Positions 36,505 through 46,527 are shown, counted from the first letter of the stretch. The stretch is DNA of 64,000 bases from CAZYFH01 sp965249175 (GCA_965249175.1 OZ252227.1:2232001-2296000); one strand, 5' to 3'. The notes: generated from the sequence alone by a model not told the origin. Made by a program: numbers and translations.

Positions 36505-37800
36505 ATGAAGCTCGCGGTGGTAGGGACTGGGTATGTCGGGCTGGTTGTGGGCGCGAGCTTCGCCGAGACCGGCAACGACGTCGTCTGTGTCGATAACGAC
36601 GCCAAGAAGATCCGCGCCCTGAAACGGGGCCGGATGCCAATCTATGAGCCGGGACTCGAAGAGCTCGTTGCGCGAAACCAGGCCGAGCGTCGCCTGAGGT
36701 TCACGAGCGCCCTCTCGCGCGCCGTGAAGGGCGCGCAGTTGGTTCTCATCGCGGTCGGCACCCCCCAGGACGAGGACGGCTCAGCCGACCTCACCCACGT
36801 GCTGGCCGTGGCACGCGACATCGCGCGGGCCATGAACGAATACAAGGTGATCGTGACGAAGAGCACCGTGCCAGTTGGCACCGCCAGCCGCTTGCGCGAG
36901 GTGATCCGGCGCGAGACGACGCACCCGTTCAGCGTCGTGAGCAATCCGGAGTTCCTCAAGCAGGGCGCCGCGATCGACGATTTCATGCGCCCGGACCGTG
37001 TGGTCATTGGTGCCGAGGATCCGCGCGCGTCCGAGCTGATGCAGACGCTGTACGCCCCGTTTACCCGGACCGGCGCCCCCATTCAGGTGATGGACTGCAC
37101 GAGCGCCGAGCTCTGCAAATACGCGGCGAATGCGATGCTTGCCACGCGCGTGTCGTTCATGAACGAGATGGCGAACGTCTGCGAGCTGTTTGGCGGAGAC
37201 GTTGACGAGGTGCGGCGCGCGATGGCCGCCGATCGGCGGATCGGGCCGTCGTTCTTGTTCCCCGGTCTCGGCTACGGGGGGAGCTGTTTTCCGAAGGACG
37301 TGAGCGCGCTGGTCCGGTTCTCCCGGGACAAGGGATATCGTTGCCGCATTCTCGAATCGGTCGAGGTCGTCAACGCCGCGCAGAAGCACAGGCTCGTCGA
37401 GAAGATGGTGACTCATTTCGGGTCGCTCAAGGGGAAGACGATCGGCCTCTGGGGATTGTCGTTCAAGCCGCGCACGGATGATATGCGCGAGGCGCCTTCG
37501 GTTGTCGTCGTCAACGACATTCTCGCCAAGGGAGGCCGGGTGCGGGCCTACGATCCACGGGCCGAGCGGGCCGCGCGGAAGATTTTTGGGGACCGGATCG
37601 CGTACGCGCAGCGCAGCTACGACGCCATCACGGGTGCTGATGCCCTGGCCATCGTCACCGAGTGGAACGAGTTTCGAGAGCCTGATTTCACACGTATCCG
37701 GTCCCTGATGCGCACGCCGGTCATCTTCGACGGCCGCAATCTCTTCGACGTGGACCAGATGCGGGCCGAGGGGTTCACCTATCACTCGATAGGGCGGTGA
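36505..37800 (+). CDS. ugd: UDP-glucose 6-dehydrogenase
   Basis: 431 residues. Oxidises UDP-glucose to UDP-glucuronate with two NAD. Seen: LAVVGTGYVGLVVGASFAET, AVGTPQDEDGSADLTHV, KSTVPVGTA, NPEFLKQGAAIDDFMRPDR, and the catalytic cysteine in GYGGSCFPKDVSAL; C-terminal LSFKPRTDDMREAPS. Its stop overlaps galE by a TGATG. Product feeds the UDP-xylose synthase at 28824. Confidence 0.96.
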   Translation: MKLAVVGTGYVGLVVGASFAETGNDVVCVDNDAKKIRALKRGRMPIYEPGLEELVARNQAERRLRFTSALSRAVKGAQLVLIAVGTPQDEDGSADLTHVLAVARDIARAMNEYKVIVTKSTVPVGTASRLREVIRRETTHPFSVVSNPEFLKQGAAIDDFMRPDRVVIGAEDPRASELMQTLYAPFTRTGAPIQVMDCTSAELCKYAANAMLATRVSFMNEMANVCELFGGDVDEVRRAMAADRRIGPSFLFPGLGYGGSCFPKDVSALVRFSRDKGYRCRILESVEVVNAAQKHRLVEKMVTHFGSLKGKTIGLWGLSFKPRTDDMREAPSVVVVNDILAKGGRVRAYDPRAERAARKIFGDRIAYAQRSYDAITGADALAIVTEWNEFREPDFTRIRSLMRTPVIFDGRNLFDVDQMRAEGFTYHSIGR

Positions 37801-38795
37801 TGGGAGCGGTGCTCGTCACCGGAGGCGCCGGGTATATCGGCAGCCACGCGGTCACGGCGCTCCGCGCGAGCGGCCGCGAGGTCGTCGTGCTCGACAATCT
37901 TGTGGCTGGCCACCGTGCCGCCATCGGCGATGCGCCGTTCGTCGAGGCCGACGTCACGGACGCGCCGGCCACGCGGCGGGCGATCCGAGACTACAACGTG
38001 ACGGCCGTGATGCACTTCGCGGCCTTGCTGTCCGTGGGGGAGTCGGTGGCCGAGCCCCGGCGCTACTATGCGAACAACGTCGCTGGCACGTTGGCGCTGC
38101 TCGGGGCGATGCGAGACGAGTCCGTGACCCGGCTGGTGTTCTCGTCAACCGCGGCAGTCTACGGCGAGCCGAGCGAAACGCCAATCCCCGAGAGCCATGC
38201 GACCACGCCGGTCAACGCATACGGGGAAACCAAGCTCGCCATCGAGCACGCGCTGCCTCACTACGAGCGTGCCTACGGGATGCGGGCTATGCGGCTCCGG
38301 TATTTCAACGCGGCCGGCGCAGACCCCGCCGGCGAGATGGGCGAGGACCACCGGCCGGAACACCACGCCATTCCCCGCGCGCTCGCGGCGGCGAACGGCG
38401 GACCGCGGTTCGAGGTGTACGGCGACGACTATCCCACCCCCGATGGGACGTGCCTGCGGGACTACGTGCACGTCTCCGATCTGGCGGATGCGCACGTGCT
38501 CGCACTGGCCGCGCTCGAATCGGGTGCTGAATCGAGCGTCTTCAACATCGGGACCGGCAACCCGTGCTCGGTCCGCGATCTCCTCGCGTCGGTGGAGCGA
38601 GTCACCGGTCGACCGCCGGCGCACGTGGTGTCCGCGCGGCGCGCCGGCGATCCGGCGGTGCTTGTCGCGTCGAGCGCCCGGATCCGCGATGCGCTCGGAT
38701 GGCAGCCGCGGTTCGAGGATCTCGACAGCATCGTGGACACGGCCTGGTGCTGGCATCGGGGTCACCCCGATGGCTACGCCACGCCAACGCCGTGA
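37800..38795 (+). CDS. galE: UDP-glucose 4-epimerase
   Basis: 331 residues from ATG 37800 (a GTG codon directly before is also possible). Interconverts UDP-glucose and UDP-galactose. Seen: VLVTGGAGYIGSHAVTAL, MHFAALLSVGESV, FSSTAAVYGEP, the Y-x3-K pair in NAYGETKLAIE, LRYFNAAGADPAGEMGEDH and RDYVHVSDLADAHVLAL, all typical of GalE. Coupled to ugd and followed 11 bp later by the exporter gene. Confidence 0.95.
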   Translation: MGAVLVTGGAGYIGSHAVTALRASGREVVVLDNLVAGHRAAIGDAPFVEADVTDAPATRRAIRDYNVTAVMHFAALLSVGESVAEPRRYYANNVAGTLALLGAMRDESVTRLVFSSTAAVYGEPSETPIPESHATTPVNAYGETKLAIEHALPHYERAYGMRAMRLRYFNAAGADPAGEMGEDHRPEHHAIPRALAAANGGPRFEVYGDDYPTPDGTCLRDYVHVSDLADAHVLALAALESGAESSVFNIGTGNPCSVRDLLASVERVTGRPPAHVVSARRAGDPAVLVASSARIRDALGWQPRFEDLDSIVDTAWCWHRGHPDGYATPTP

Positions 38796-38806
38796 GGAAC
38801 TGAGCG

Positions 38807-40627
38807 GTGGCACATCCCATCCTGCGCATCGCGCGCTACGGGCTACCGCACCGGACGCGCTTCGGGTGGGCGGTGGTCGCCATGGCGTTCTATGCCGCGG
38901 CCTCGGGTGGGCTCGTCTACCTGTTCAAGCCGATCTTCGATGACATCCTGACCGTCGGCGAGACATCGAGTGACACGCCGTTTGGGGCCGTGGTGGCGGC
39001 CATTCTCGGTTTCAGCGTGGTGAAGGGTGTCGGCGCGTACTTTTCGGTCTATTTGATGACCGACGTCGGACAGCGCGTGGTCCGCGATCTCCGCAACACG
39101 CTGTTCGGCCATATCGTCGGCCAGTCGGCGAGCTTCTTCGCGGGGCGGACGACGGGCGGGCTGATGTCACGTGTCATGAACGACATCACGCGCATCCAGC
39201 AAGTGGTGTCGGAGACGCTGGGCGACCTGCTCCGCGAGTCCATCACGGTCATCGCGCTGGCGGCGCTCTTGATCATCATCGACGCGAGGCTGGCACTCGT
39301 GTGCATCATCAGCGCCCCGCTGGTGGTGTATCCGCTGGTGCGGTTGGGCCAGCGCGTGCGGCGGACGACGCGCCGGGGGCAGGAGGCGCTCGAGCACCTG
39401 TCGCACATCACGGCCGAAGCGTTCACGGGGCACCGTATCGTCAAGGCGTTCTCGGCCGAGCGATTCGAGAGCCGCCGGTTCAACCAGGCCTCGGAGCGTG
39501 TCTATCGCATCACGATGAAAGTGGCGAGCACGCTGTCGGTGCTCCCGCCGCTCATGGAGTGGCTGGGCGCGCTTGGGGTCGTCGGCGTGCTGTGGTACGG
39601 CGTCAGCCGCATCACGAGCGGCGCGATGACGCCGGGCGACTTCACGTCGTTCGTGGGCGCGCTGCTGATGATGTACGGACCGGTGAAGAAACTGAGTCGG
39701 GTGAACGCGAACATCCAGCAGGCCATCGCCGCGTCGGAACGCGTCTTCGAGCTGTTGGACACGCAGAGCGAGGTTGAAGACCGTCCGGGCGCGTGTCCAT
39801 TGGCGCCGATGCGCGAGGGCATCGCGTTCGAGGACGTCACGTTCGCCTACGCCGATGGCGCTGGAGCGACGGTGCTCCGCGGGGTGTCCTTCGACATTCG
39901 GGCGGGTCACGTCGCGGCCGTCGTGGGCCTGAGCGGCGCCGGCAAGACCACACTGGTCAACCTGGTACCCCGGTTCTATGAGGTCACGGGCGGTGCGATT
40001 CGCATCGACGGGGTCGACATCCGAGATACCACAGTGGCGTCGCTCCGCGCGAACATCGGTATCGTGACGCAGGATACCGTCCTGTTCGACGACACCATCG
40101 CGCACAACATCGCGTACGCCACGCTAGACGCGGACCCCGCGACGATCGAGGCAGCGGCCCGCGCGGCGCACGCCCACCAGTTCATCGTCAGTCTCCCCGA
40201 CGGCTACGAGACGATGATCGGGGAGCGCGGGCAACGGTTATCGGGCGGCCAGCGCCAGCGGGTGGCCATTGCGCGGGCGCTGCTCAAGAACGCGCCGATC
40301 CTGATCCTCGACGAGGCCACGTCATCCCTCGACGCCGAATCCGAGCTGCTGGTACAGGATGCCCTGTCCAAGCTGATGCTGAATCGGACGTCGTTCGTCA
40401 TCGCGCATCGATTGTCGACCGTGCGCCGGGCCGACGCGATCATCGTGCTCGACGACGGCCGCGTTCGAGAGATCGGTCGTCACGACGAGCTCCTCGCGAA
40501 GCCGGGGAGCCTCTACGCGAAGCTGTACGCGCTACAGCTGTTCGATCGCGACGATGCCGATGCCGATGACGATACGGAGTCCGACGTGCGGTCGGCCGCA
40601 TCCAGCCCGATTGGACGTCACCCATGA
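38807..40627 (+). CDS. ABC transporter, MsbA-like fused permease/ATPase
   Basis: 606 residues, GTG start behind GAGGA. Six-helix exporter domain (about 1-330) followed by an ATPase domain: Walker A GLSGAGKTTLVNLVPRFYE, Q-loop GIVTQDTVLFDDTI, signature LSGGQRQRVAIARALL, Walker B ILILDEATSSLDAES and H-loop FVIAHRLSTV. MsbA-type exporters flip lipid A core or other lipid-linked glycans. Its place after galE suggests it exports the product of this locus, although it could be the general lipid A flippase. The stop overlaps yicC by 4 bp. Confidence 0.92.
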   Translation: MAHPILRIARYGLPHRTRFGWAVVAMAFYAAASGGLVYLFKPIFDDILTVGETSSDTPFGAVVAAILGFSVVKGVGAYFSVYLMTDVGQRVVRDLRNTLFGHIVGQSASFFAGRTTGGLMSRVMNDITRIQQVVSETLGDLLRESITVIALAALLIIIDARLALVCIISAPLVVYPLVRLGQRVRRTTRRGQEALEHLSHITAEAFTGHRIVKAFSAERFESRRFNQASERVYRITMKVASTLSVLPPLMEWLGALGVVGVLWYGVSRITSGAMTPGDFTSFVGALLMMYGPVKKLSRVNANIQQAIAASERVFELLDTQSEVEDRPGACPLAPMREGIAFEDVTFAYADGAGATVLRGVSFDIRAGHVAAVVGLSGAGKTTLVNLVPRFYEVTGGAIRIDGVDIRDTTVASLRANIGIVTQDTVLFDDTIAHNIAYATLDADPATIEAAARAAHAHQFIVSLPDGYETMIGERGQRLSGGQRQRVAIARALLKNAPILILDEATSSLDAESELLVQDALSKLMLNRTSFVIAHRLSTVRRADAIIVLDDGRVREIGRHDELLAKPGSLYAKLYALQLFDRDDADADDDTESDVRSAASSPIGRHP

Positions 40628-41511
40628 TCACGTCGATGACCGGGTTTGCGTCGTTGACGCGCGAGGACGATCTCGCGGCGGTGAGCGTGACGGCCCGAAG
40701 CGTGAATCACCGGTTTCTCGACATCCAGATCCGCGTCCCGCCGGCACTCGCGGCCCTGGAGTCGCGGTTGCGCGAGCGGATCCAACAGCGGCTGGCGCGC
40801 GGCCGCGTCGAGCTCGGCGTGACGCTTCAGGTCAAGGCGGCTGCGGTCGTCGAGGTCGAGATCAACGACGCGCTCGTGGCGGCGCTGGTGAAGGCAGCGG
40901 AGCGCCCTGAAATTGCCCGTGCGACGACGGGGGGTTGGGTGGTGGGTGACCTGCTCCGGTTCCCGCAGGTGGTGGCGATCCGGGAACGACCCCGCGCGTC
41001 CATCGAGGAGGAGCGGCTTGCGGCGGCTGTGCTATCGGCCGCGGACGACGCGCTGGTCGAGCTCGCGCAGATGCGCAGCAAGGAGGGGGAATTTCTGCGC
41101 GCCGATCTCGACGAGCGGCGTGCCGCGCTCGGCGACCTCGTTGAGCGGATGACCACCGAGGCCGCGGCGGCGCAGACGACGGCGCGTGATCGGTTGGCCG
41201 CACGGGTGGCCGAGCTCTCGACCGAGATCGCCACAGATGCCGGCGCCGTCGCCCAGGAAGTGGTCCGGTGGGCGGCGCGGTCGGACATTCACGAGGAGGT
41301 CGCGCGGCTCGAGGCGCACCTCGCGCACTGGACCCTGCTTGCCGACGCGCCGGACGCGTGCGGCCGGAAGCTCGATTTCCTGCTGCAGGAGATGAACCGC
41401 GAGATCAACACGATCGGGTCGAAGGCGGACGGCATTGGTATCCCCGCGCTCGTGGTCGCGGCGAAGGCCGAGCTCGAGAAACTGCGCGAGCAGGCGCAGA
41501 ACGTGGAGTGA
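40624..41511 (+). CDS. yicC: YicC family protein (RNase-related)
   Basis: 295 residues. Signature N-terminus ITSMTGFASLTRE and VNHRFLDIQIRVPPAL, and the conserved C-terminus DFLLQEMNREINTIGSKA. YicC proteins are metal-dependent ribonucleases or RNase adaptors; the gene commonly sits beside gmk, as here (1-bp gap). ATG overlaps the end of the exporter gene. Confidence 0.94.
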   Translation: MITSMTGFASLTREDDLAAVSVTARSVNHRFLDIQIRVPPALAALESRLRERIQQRLARGRVELGVTLQVKAAAVVEVEINDALVAALVKAAERPEIARATTGGWVVGDLLRFPQVVAIRERPRASIEEERLAAAVLSAADDALVELAQMRSKEGEFLRADLDERRAALGDLVERMTTEAAAAQTTARDRLAARVAELSTEIATDAGAVAQEVVRWAARSDIHEEVARLEAHLAHWTLLADAPDACGRKLDFLLQEMNREINTIGSKADGIGIPALVVAAKAELEKLREQAQNVE

Positions 41512-41512
41512 C

Positions 41513-42184
41513 GTGGCGCCGTTAGGAGAACCCCAGACACGCGACCCTGGAGCGGCGCCGCGGCCGCGACGCGGCCTCTTGTTCATCGTGTCCGCTCCGT
41601 CGGGTGCGGGGAAAACGACGCTCGTCACCCGGCTTGTCGGGCGTCTACGCGGCGTGGTGAAGTCGCGTTCGTATACGTCGCGGCCGCCGCGGGCAGGGGA
41701 GTCGGACGGCGTCGACTATAATTTCATCGAGAAGGCGTCGTTCGAGCAAATGGTCGCCGAGGGCGCATTTCTTGAATGGGCCGACGTGTTTGGCCAGTGC
41801 TACGGCACCGCCGCGGCCGATACGGAGCGTCACCGAGCCGAAGGGCGCGACGTCGTGCTCGTAATCGACGTTCAGGGAGCACGACAGGTGCGGCAACGGG
41901 GCGACCGGGTGGTCGGCGTCTTCGTGCTGCCGCCGTCGTTCGCCGTGCTCGACGCGCGTCTGCGTGCACGCAGTGCCGGCGATGTCGATGAGACGCACCT
42001 CACGCGGCGTCTCGAGACAGCCCGCCGCGAGGTTGAGTTCATTCGCGAGTACGACTACATCGTCGTGAACGACGATCTCGACGTCTGCGTCGACCGCTTG
42101 CGCAGCATCGTCGTGGCCGAGCGGGCGAAGCGCGACGTGACGGCAGATCTGGCCGCGGATATCGTGGCAACGTTCAAGGCATAG
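41513..42184 (+). CDS. gmk: Guanylate kinase
   Basis: 223 residues from GTG 41513. Phosphorylates GMP to GDP. P-loop SAPSGAGKTTLVTRL, GMP-binding SRSYTSRPPRAGE, DYNFIEKASFEQM, and the lid and C-terminal RLETARREVEFI. The N-terminus carries about 22 extra residues before the P-loop region. rpoZ, often found between gmk and coaBC, is absent; coaBC follows after 12 bp. Confidence 0.95.
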   Translation: MAPLGEPQTRDPGAAPRPRRGLLFIVSAPSGAGKTTLVTRLVGRLRGVVKSRSYTSRPPRAGESDGVDYNFIEKASFEQMVAEGAFLEWADVFGQCYGTAAADTERHRAEGRDVVLVIDVQGARQVRQRGDRVVGVFVLPPSFAVLDARLRARSAGDVDETHLTRRLETARREVEFIREYDYIVVNDDLDVCVDRLRSIVVAERAKRDVTADLAADIVATFKA

Positions 42185-42196
42185 CGACAGCACGAC

Positions 42197-43441
42197 ATGG
42201 CCCTGGTTGCACTTGGCGTGAGCGGCGGGATCGGCGCCTACAAGGCGGTCGAGGTCGCCCGCGGTCTCCAGCAGCGGGGACACGACGTGGTCACCGTCAT
42301 GACCGCGAACGCACGCAAGTTCGTCGGCCCGCTGACGTTCGAGGCCATTACCCGGCGGCCGGTCATCGGCGATCAGTTCGCCCAGGGCGCGAACGCAGAC
42401 ATCGAGCACATCGCGCTCGCTACTGATCTCGATCTCCTGCTCGTCGCGCCGGCCACGGCCAACATCCTGGGCAAGTTCGCGAACGGTATCGCCGACGACT
42501 TTCTCTCGTCGTTGTATCTGGCCACGACCGCGCCGGTGTTGGTCGCGCCGGCCATGAATAGCCAGATGCTCGCACACGACGCCGTCCGCCAGAACCTGGA
42601 CCGGTTGGCGGCCCGAGGTGTGCGGTTCGTCGAGCCTGGCGAGGGCTATCTCGCGTGCGGCTGGACCGGGCGGGGTCGCCTGGCCGAGCCGGTGGATGTC
42701 GTCGACGCGGCCGCACAGTTACTCAACGCGGGTGGGAGCCTGGCCGGCCGCTGTGTGCTGGTGACCGCGGGACCAACGTACGAAGATCTCGATCCGGTGC
42801 GCTACCTCGGCAATCGTTCGACAGGCCGGATGGGCTATGCCGTCGCCGCGGAGGCGATGGCCCGCGGTGCCCGGGTGCTCCTGGTGACCGGCCCGACGGC
42901 CCTCGAGCCACCGGCGGGCGCGGAGACGATTCGCGTCCGCAGCGCCCGGGACATGCACGAGGCAGTGACGGCGCGTGTCTCGGGCGCCGGCGCCGAGTGC
43001 GTCGACGTCGTCGTGATGGCGGCCGCCGTGGCCGATTACACGGCGGGCGCCGGCGCGCGTGGGTCGAAGATGCAGAAGGACCGCGCAGAGCTCGTCCTGT
43101 CGCTGCAGCGCACGCCGGATATCCTGGCAGAGCTCGGACAATGGCGCGCCGGTCGGTCCGCGCCTGTCCTCGTCGGGTTCGCCGCCGAGACGGACGACAC
43201 CGTGCGGCGCGCCCGCGCGAAGCTCGAGGCGAAGCAGCTCGACTTCGTGGTGGCCAACGACGTGACCGCCCCGGGGGCCGGTTTCGCGGTCGACACGAAC
43301 ATCGCGACGCTCGTGACCCGGACCGGCGCGGACGAGGTCACCCGTCGGTCGAAGCGGGACCTCGCGCGGGTCATTCTGGATCGCGTGGAGGAGCGCCTCC
43401 GTGCGCCGCAGCTCACTGGCGACCCGCAGGCTGGCCCGTGA
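42197..43441 (+). CDS. coaBC: Bifunctional phosphopantothenoylcysteine decarboxylase/phosphopantothenate synthase
   Basis: 414 residues; two steps of coenzyme A synthesis. CoaC part (about 1-180): GVSGGIGAYKAVEVARGL, the catalytic His in ADIEHIALATD, PAMNSQM and the cysteine in GYLACGWTGRGRL. CoaB part (about 185-400): VTAGPTYEDLDPVRYLGNRS and VMAAAVADY. Stop overlaps the start of the uracil-DNA glycosylase (GTGA). Confidence 0.95.
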   Translation: MALVALGVSGGIGAYKAVEVARGLQQRGHDVVTVMTANARKFVGPLTFEAITRRPVIGDQFAQGANADIEHIALATDLDLLLVAPATANILGKFANGIADDFLSSLYLATTAPVLVAPAMNSQMLAHDAVRQNLDRLAARGVRFVEPGEGYLACGWTGRGRLAEPVDVVDAAAQLLNAGGSLAGRCVLVTAGPTYEDLDPVRYLGNRSTGRMGYAVAAEAMARGARVLLVTGPTALEPPAGAETIRVRSARDMHEAVTARVSGAGAECVDVVVMAAAVADYTAGAGARGSKMQKDRAELVLSLQRTPDILAELGQWRAGRSAPVLVGFAAETDDTVRRARAKLEAKQLDFVVANDVTAPGAGFAVDTNIATLVTRTGADEVTRRSKRDLARVILDRVEERLRAPQLTGDPQAGP

Positions 43442-44214
43442 GCGATCGCGATCAGATCTCGGCTCACCTCGAATTTTTCGCGGAGCTCGGTGTCGACGGC
43501 ATCAGCCGCGACGCGGCGTGGCGCACGCGACCTGCGGAGCGCCCGGTGGTCGCGCGACCCGCGGAGCGGCCGGTCACGCGACCGGAGGAGCGCCCGGTCG
43601 TGCAGGCGTCGACGCCCGACGAGTCGCCCTCGCCTGCCGCCCCTACCGCCGACGCCGGCCAGGCGAGGCTCGACCACATCCGCACCGAGCTCGGCGAGTG
43701 CACGCGCTGCACGCTGCACACCGGGCGGACCAAACTTGTCTTTGGCGTCGGCAATCCCGATGCTGACCTGATGTTCGTCGGCGAAGCGCCGGGGCGAGAC
43801 GAGGATCGGCAGGGCATCCCGTTCGTTGGGCGCGCGGGCCAGTTGCTGACCAAGATCATCGAGGCCATCGACCTTCAACGGGACGACGTCTACATTGCGA
43901 ACGTGATCAAGTGCCGCCCGCCGGACAACCGGAATCCGGAGCCCGACGAGGTGCGGACCTGCGAGCCGTTCCTGTTTGCGCAGATTGACGCCATTCAGCC
44001 GCGCGTCATCGTGGCGCTCGGCTCGTTTGCCGTGCGGACGCTGCTCAGGGACGAGAAGACCCCGATCTCGAAGGCGCGCGGGCGGGTCTATAACTTCCGC
44101 GGCGCCAAGCTGATCCCCACGTTTCACCCTGCGTTTCTTCTCCGCAGCCCGGACCGCAAGCGCGACGTCTGGGAGGATATGAAGAAGGTCCGAGCGATCC
44201 TTCGCGAAGACTAG
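43438..44214 (+). CDS. Uracil-DNA glycosylase, family 4
   Basis: 258 residues from GTG 43438. Removes uracil from DNA. Fe-S cysteines: C-x2-C in CTRCTLHTGRTK, then IKCRPPDNRNPEP and RTCEPFLF. Catalytic motif FVGEAPGRDEDRQGIPFVGR and the late FHPAFLLRSPDRKRDVW. An N-terminal linker (residues about 30-58) has three imperfect repeats of RPAERPVV, an unusual proline/arginine tether. Overlaps coaBC. Confidence 0.94.
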   Translation: MSDRDQISAHLEFFAELGVDGISRDAAWRTRPAERPVVARPAERPVTRPEERPVVQASTPDESPSPAAPTADAGQARLDHIRTELGECTRCTLHTGRTKLVFGVGNPDADLMFVGEAPGRDEDRQGIPFVGRAGQLLTKIIEAIDLQRDDVYIANVIKCRPPDNRNPEPDEVRTCEPFLFAQIDAIQPRVIVALGSFAVRTLLRDEKTPISKARGRVYNFRGAKLIPTFHPAFLLRSPDRKRDVWEDMKKVRAILRED

Positions 44215-44259
44215 TGGACTGCGTGTCCGGCCTCTCGAACCCGAGTACGATGATCCGCA

Positions 44260-46503
44260 GTGTCCGTTCTCGTGTCCGTCGCCGTGCCGGTCCCGTTCTT
44301 GCCTGCGCTCACCTATCGGGTCCCTGACGGGATGCCCCATCCCGAACCCGGCAGTCGCGTCATCGTGCCGCTCGGGAGCCGCGTCGTCACCGGTTGCGTT
44401 CTTAGCATGGACGGTGCCGGCGACGATACACACGCGACGCCGGCCGACGGCATCCGCGACGTCGTGGAGTGCCTCGACGTTGAGGCCCTTCTGCCGTCGG
44501 AGGTGCTGGAGCTTGCCCGGTGGGTGGCTCACTACTACGCGTGCGGTCCCGGCGAGACGATCGCGGCCGCGATGCCGCCGCTGTCGATGACTGCTTCCCA
44601 GCGGCGCGCCCCTCGGTTCAAGACGCGCCGCGTGGCCCGGGCGACGAGTCTCGGGCGGGGCATGGCGCTGGCGGACGAGGGTCAGGGTCTCGGGCACCGC
44701 CAGCGCGAGGCGCTAGCCCTGCTCGCGGAAGCGCCGGACGGGCTGGACGCGGCGGTGCTCGTCCGCAGAGGCGTCGGAGCTGCCACGCTCGCCCGGATGG
44801 CACGCCGCGGGTTGGTGACGCTGGGGACACGGCGTGTCGACCGCGACCCGTTCGCAGGCGCCGAGTCCACCGTGGCACCCGTCGACGAGGCGTCCGTCCA
44901 GCCGACGCGCGACCAGCGGCGCGCGCTGGACACGCTGGAGCCGCTGGTCGATGCGGCCCGGTTCCACGTGGCGCTGCTCCACGGCGTGACCGGAAGCGGC
45001 AAGACCGAGGTCTATCTGCGGCTCGCCCGCCGTGTGTGCGCTCGCGCGCAGCGGGTGCTCGTGTTGGTGCCGGAGATTGGGCTCACCCCGGCCGTCGCCG
45101 CGACCTTCCGCCGCGCGCTGGGCGAACGGGTCGCCGTCCAGCACAGCGGCTTGTCCGACGGCGAGCGCCATGACCAGTGGCATCGCATTCACAGCGGCGC
45201 GGTCGATGTGGTCGTCGGGACGCGCTCGGCGGTCTTCGCTCCCCTGACCCACGTCGGTCTCATCGTCGTCGACGAAGAGCACGACACGTCCTACAAGCAG
45301 GAGGAGTCTCCGCGGTATCACGCGCGCGACGTCGCGGTCGTTCGGGGACAGCGGGCGGGCGCCCTCGTCGTGCTCGGGTCGGCGACACCGTCGATGGAGA
45401 GCTTCCATAATTCGCGCACTGGGCGGTACACACGGGTCGTGATGACGACCCGCGTGCACGAGCGACCGTTGGCAACGGTGCAGGTTGTCGATATGCGTCA
45501 GGCCGCGGCTGCCGAGGGCGCGGACGTCGTCCTCAGTCAGCCGTTGCGCGACGGGCTGGCGCGCGCGCTGGCCCGCGGCGACCAGGCGCTCATCCTGCTG
45601 AACCGACGGGGGTTTGCATCCGCGGTCCTCTGCCGTCAGTGCGGGCGGACGCTGGAGTGTCCAAACTGCAGCGTGACGTTGACACTGCACCGCGGCGCCG
45701 GCAGGGCGCGTTGCCACTATTGCAATTACAGCGTCGCGCGCCCGACGACGTGCGGCCACTGCGCGGGTCCCTACCTCGAGGCGGTCGGGTTCGGCACCGA
45801 GCGAATCGAGGAGGAGGTCGCCGAGCGGTTCCCGGACGCCACGGTCGCTCGACTGGACCGAGACACCGTCAGCCGGCGCGGTGCGGCGGCCGCGATCCTC
45901 GCACGCTTCGCGCGCGGAGACCTCCGCGTGCTCGTTGGCACTCAGATGATCGCCAAGGGACACGATTTTCCGAACGTGACGCTCGTGGGTGTGATTTCCG
46001 CGGACGTGGGCCTCACCCTCGCCGATTTCCGCGCGGCCGAGCGGACGTTTCAACTGCTGACGCAGGTGGCGGGCCGCGCCGGTCGTGGCGCGCGCCCCGG
46101 TGAAGCCATCATCCAGTCGTTCTACCCTGAGCATTACAGCATCGGGTACGCCTGCCGCCAGGCGTACGAGCCCTTCTTCGACGAGGAGATCCGGTTTCGC
46201 ACGGAGCTGGAGTATCCGCCAGTCGTGGCGATGGTCAACGCGGTCGTGCGCGGGCGTTCGTGGCAGGCGGCGATGAGCGATGCCCACGAGCTGGCCGGAT
46301 CCCTGCGTGGGCAGGCGGGCTTCCAGGTGCTCGGTCCGGCACCGGCGCCGATCGCGCGCTTGCGCGGGCAGCACCGCGCGCAGCTGTTTCTCAAAGGGCA
46401 TCACCGGCGGGCGATGCGTGACGCGATCGTGAACGCGCTGGATGCCCATCCCGATCTGCGTCGACGGGTGAGCGTGGACGTCGACCCGCTGAGCATGTTG
46501 TGA
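44260..46503 (+). CDS. priA: Primosomal helicase PriA
   Basis: 747 residues, GTG start. Restarts stalled replication forks. N-terminal 3'-binding domain; helicase Walker A HGVTGSGKTEVYLRL and DEEH box (VVDEEHDTSYKQEESPRYHA); zinc-binding insertion with paired cysteines, LCRQCGRTLECPNCSVTL and CHYCNYSVARPTTCGHC; QMIAKGHDFPNVTLVG; and QVAGRAGRGARPG. All landmark blocks are present. Confidence 0.97.
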   Translation: MSVLVSVAVPVPFLPALTYRVPDGMPHPEPGSRVIVPLGSRVVTGCVLSMDGAGDDTHATPADGIRDVVECLDVEALLPSEVLELARWVAHYYACGPGETIAAAMPPLSMTASQRRAPRFKTRRVARATSLGRGMALADEGQGLGHRQREALALLAEAPDGLDAAVLVRRGVGAATLARMARRGLVTLGTRRVDRDPFAGAESTVAPVDEASVQPTRDQRRALDTLEPLVDAARFHVALLHGVTGSGKTEVYLRLARRVCARAQRVLVLVPEIGLTPAVAATFRRALGERVAVQHSGLSDGERHDQWHRIHSGAVDVVVGTRSAVFAPLTHVGLIVVDEEHDTSYKQEESPRYHARDVAVVRGQRAGALVVLGSATPSMESFHNSRTGRYTRVVMTTRVHERPLATVQVVDMRQAAAAEGADVVLSQPLRDGLARALARGDQALILLNRRGFASAVLCRQCGRTLECPNCSVTLTLHRGAGRARCHYCNYSVARPTTCGHCAGPYLEAVGFGTERIEEEVAERFPDATVARLDRDTVSRRGAAAAILARFARGDLRVLVGTQMIAKGHDFPNVTLVGVISADVGLTLADFRAAERTFQLLTQVAGRAGRGARPGEAIIQSFYPEHYSIGYACRQAYEPFFDEEIRFRTELEYPPVVAMVNAVVRGRSWQAAMSDAHELAGSLRGQAGFQVLGPAPAPIARLRGQHRAQLFLKGHHRRAMRDAIVNALDAHPDLRRRVSVDVDPLSML

Positions 46504-46527
46504 CCTAAGACCTAAGACCGCCTCGCC

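Noticed and set aside
43036..44697. Long minus-strand open frame (553 codons) over coaBC, UDG4 and priA
   Set aside because: Runs antisense to three recognised genes and has no domain or start context.
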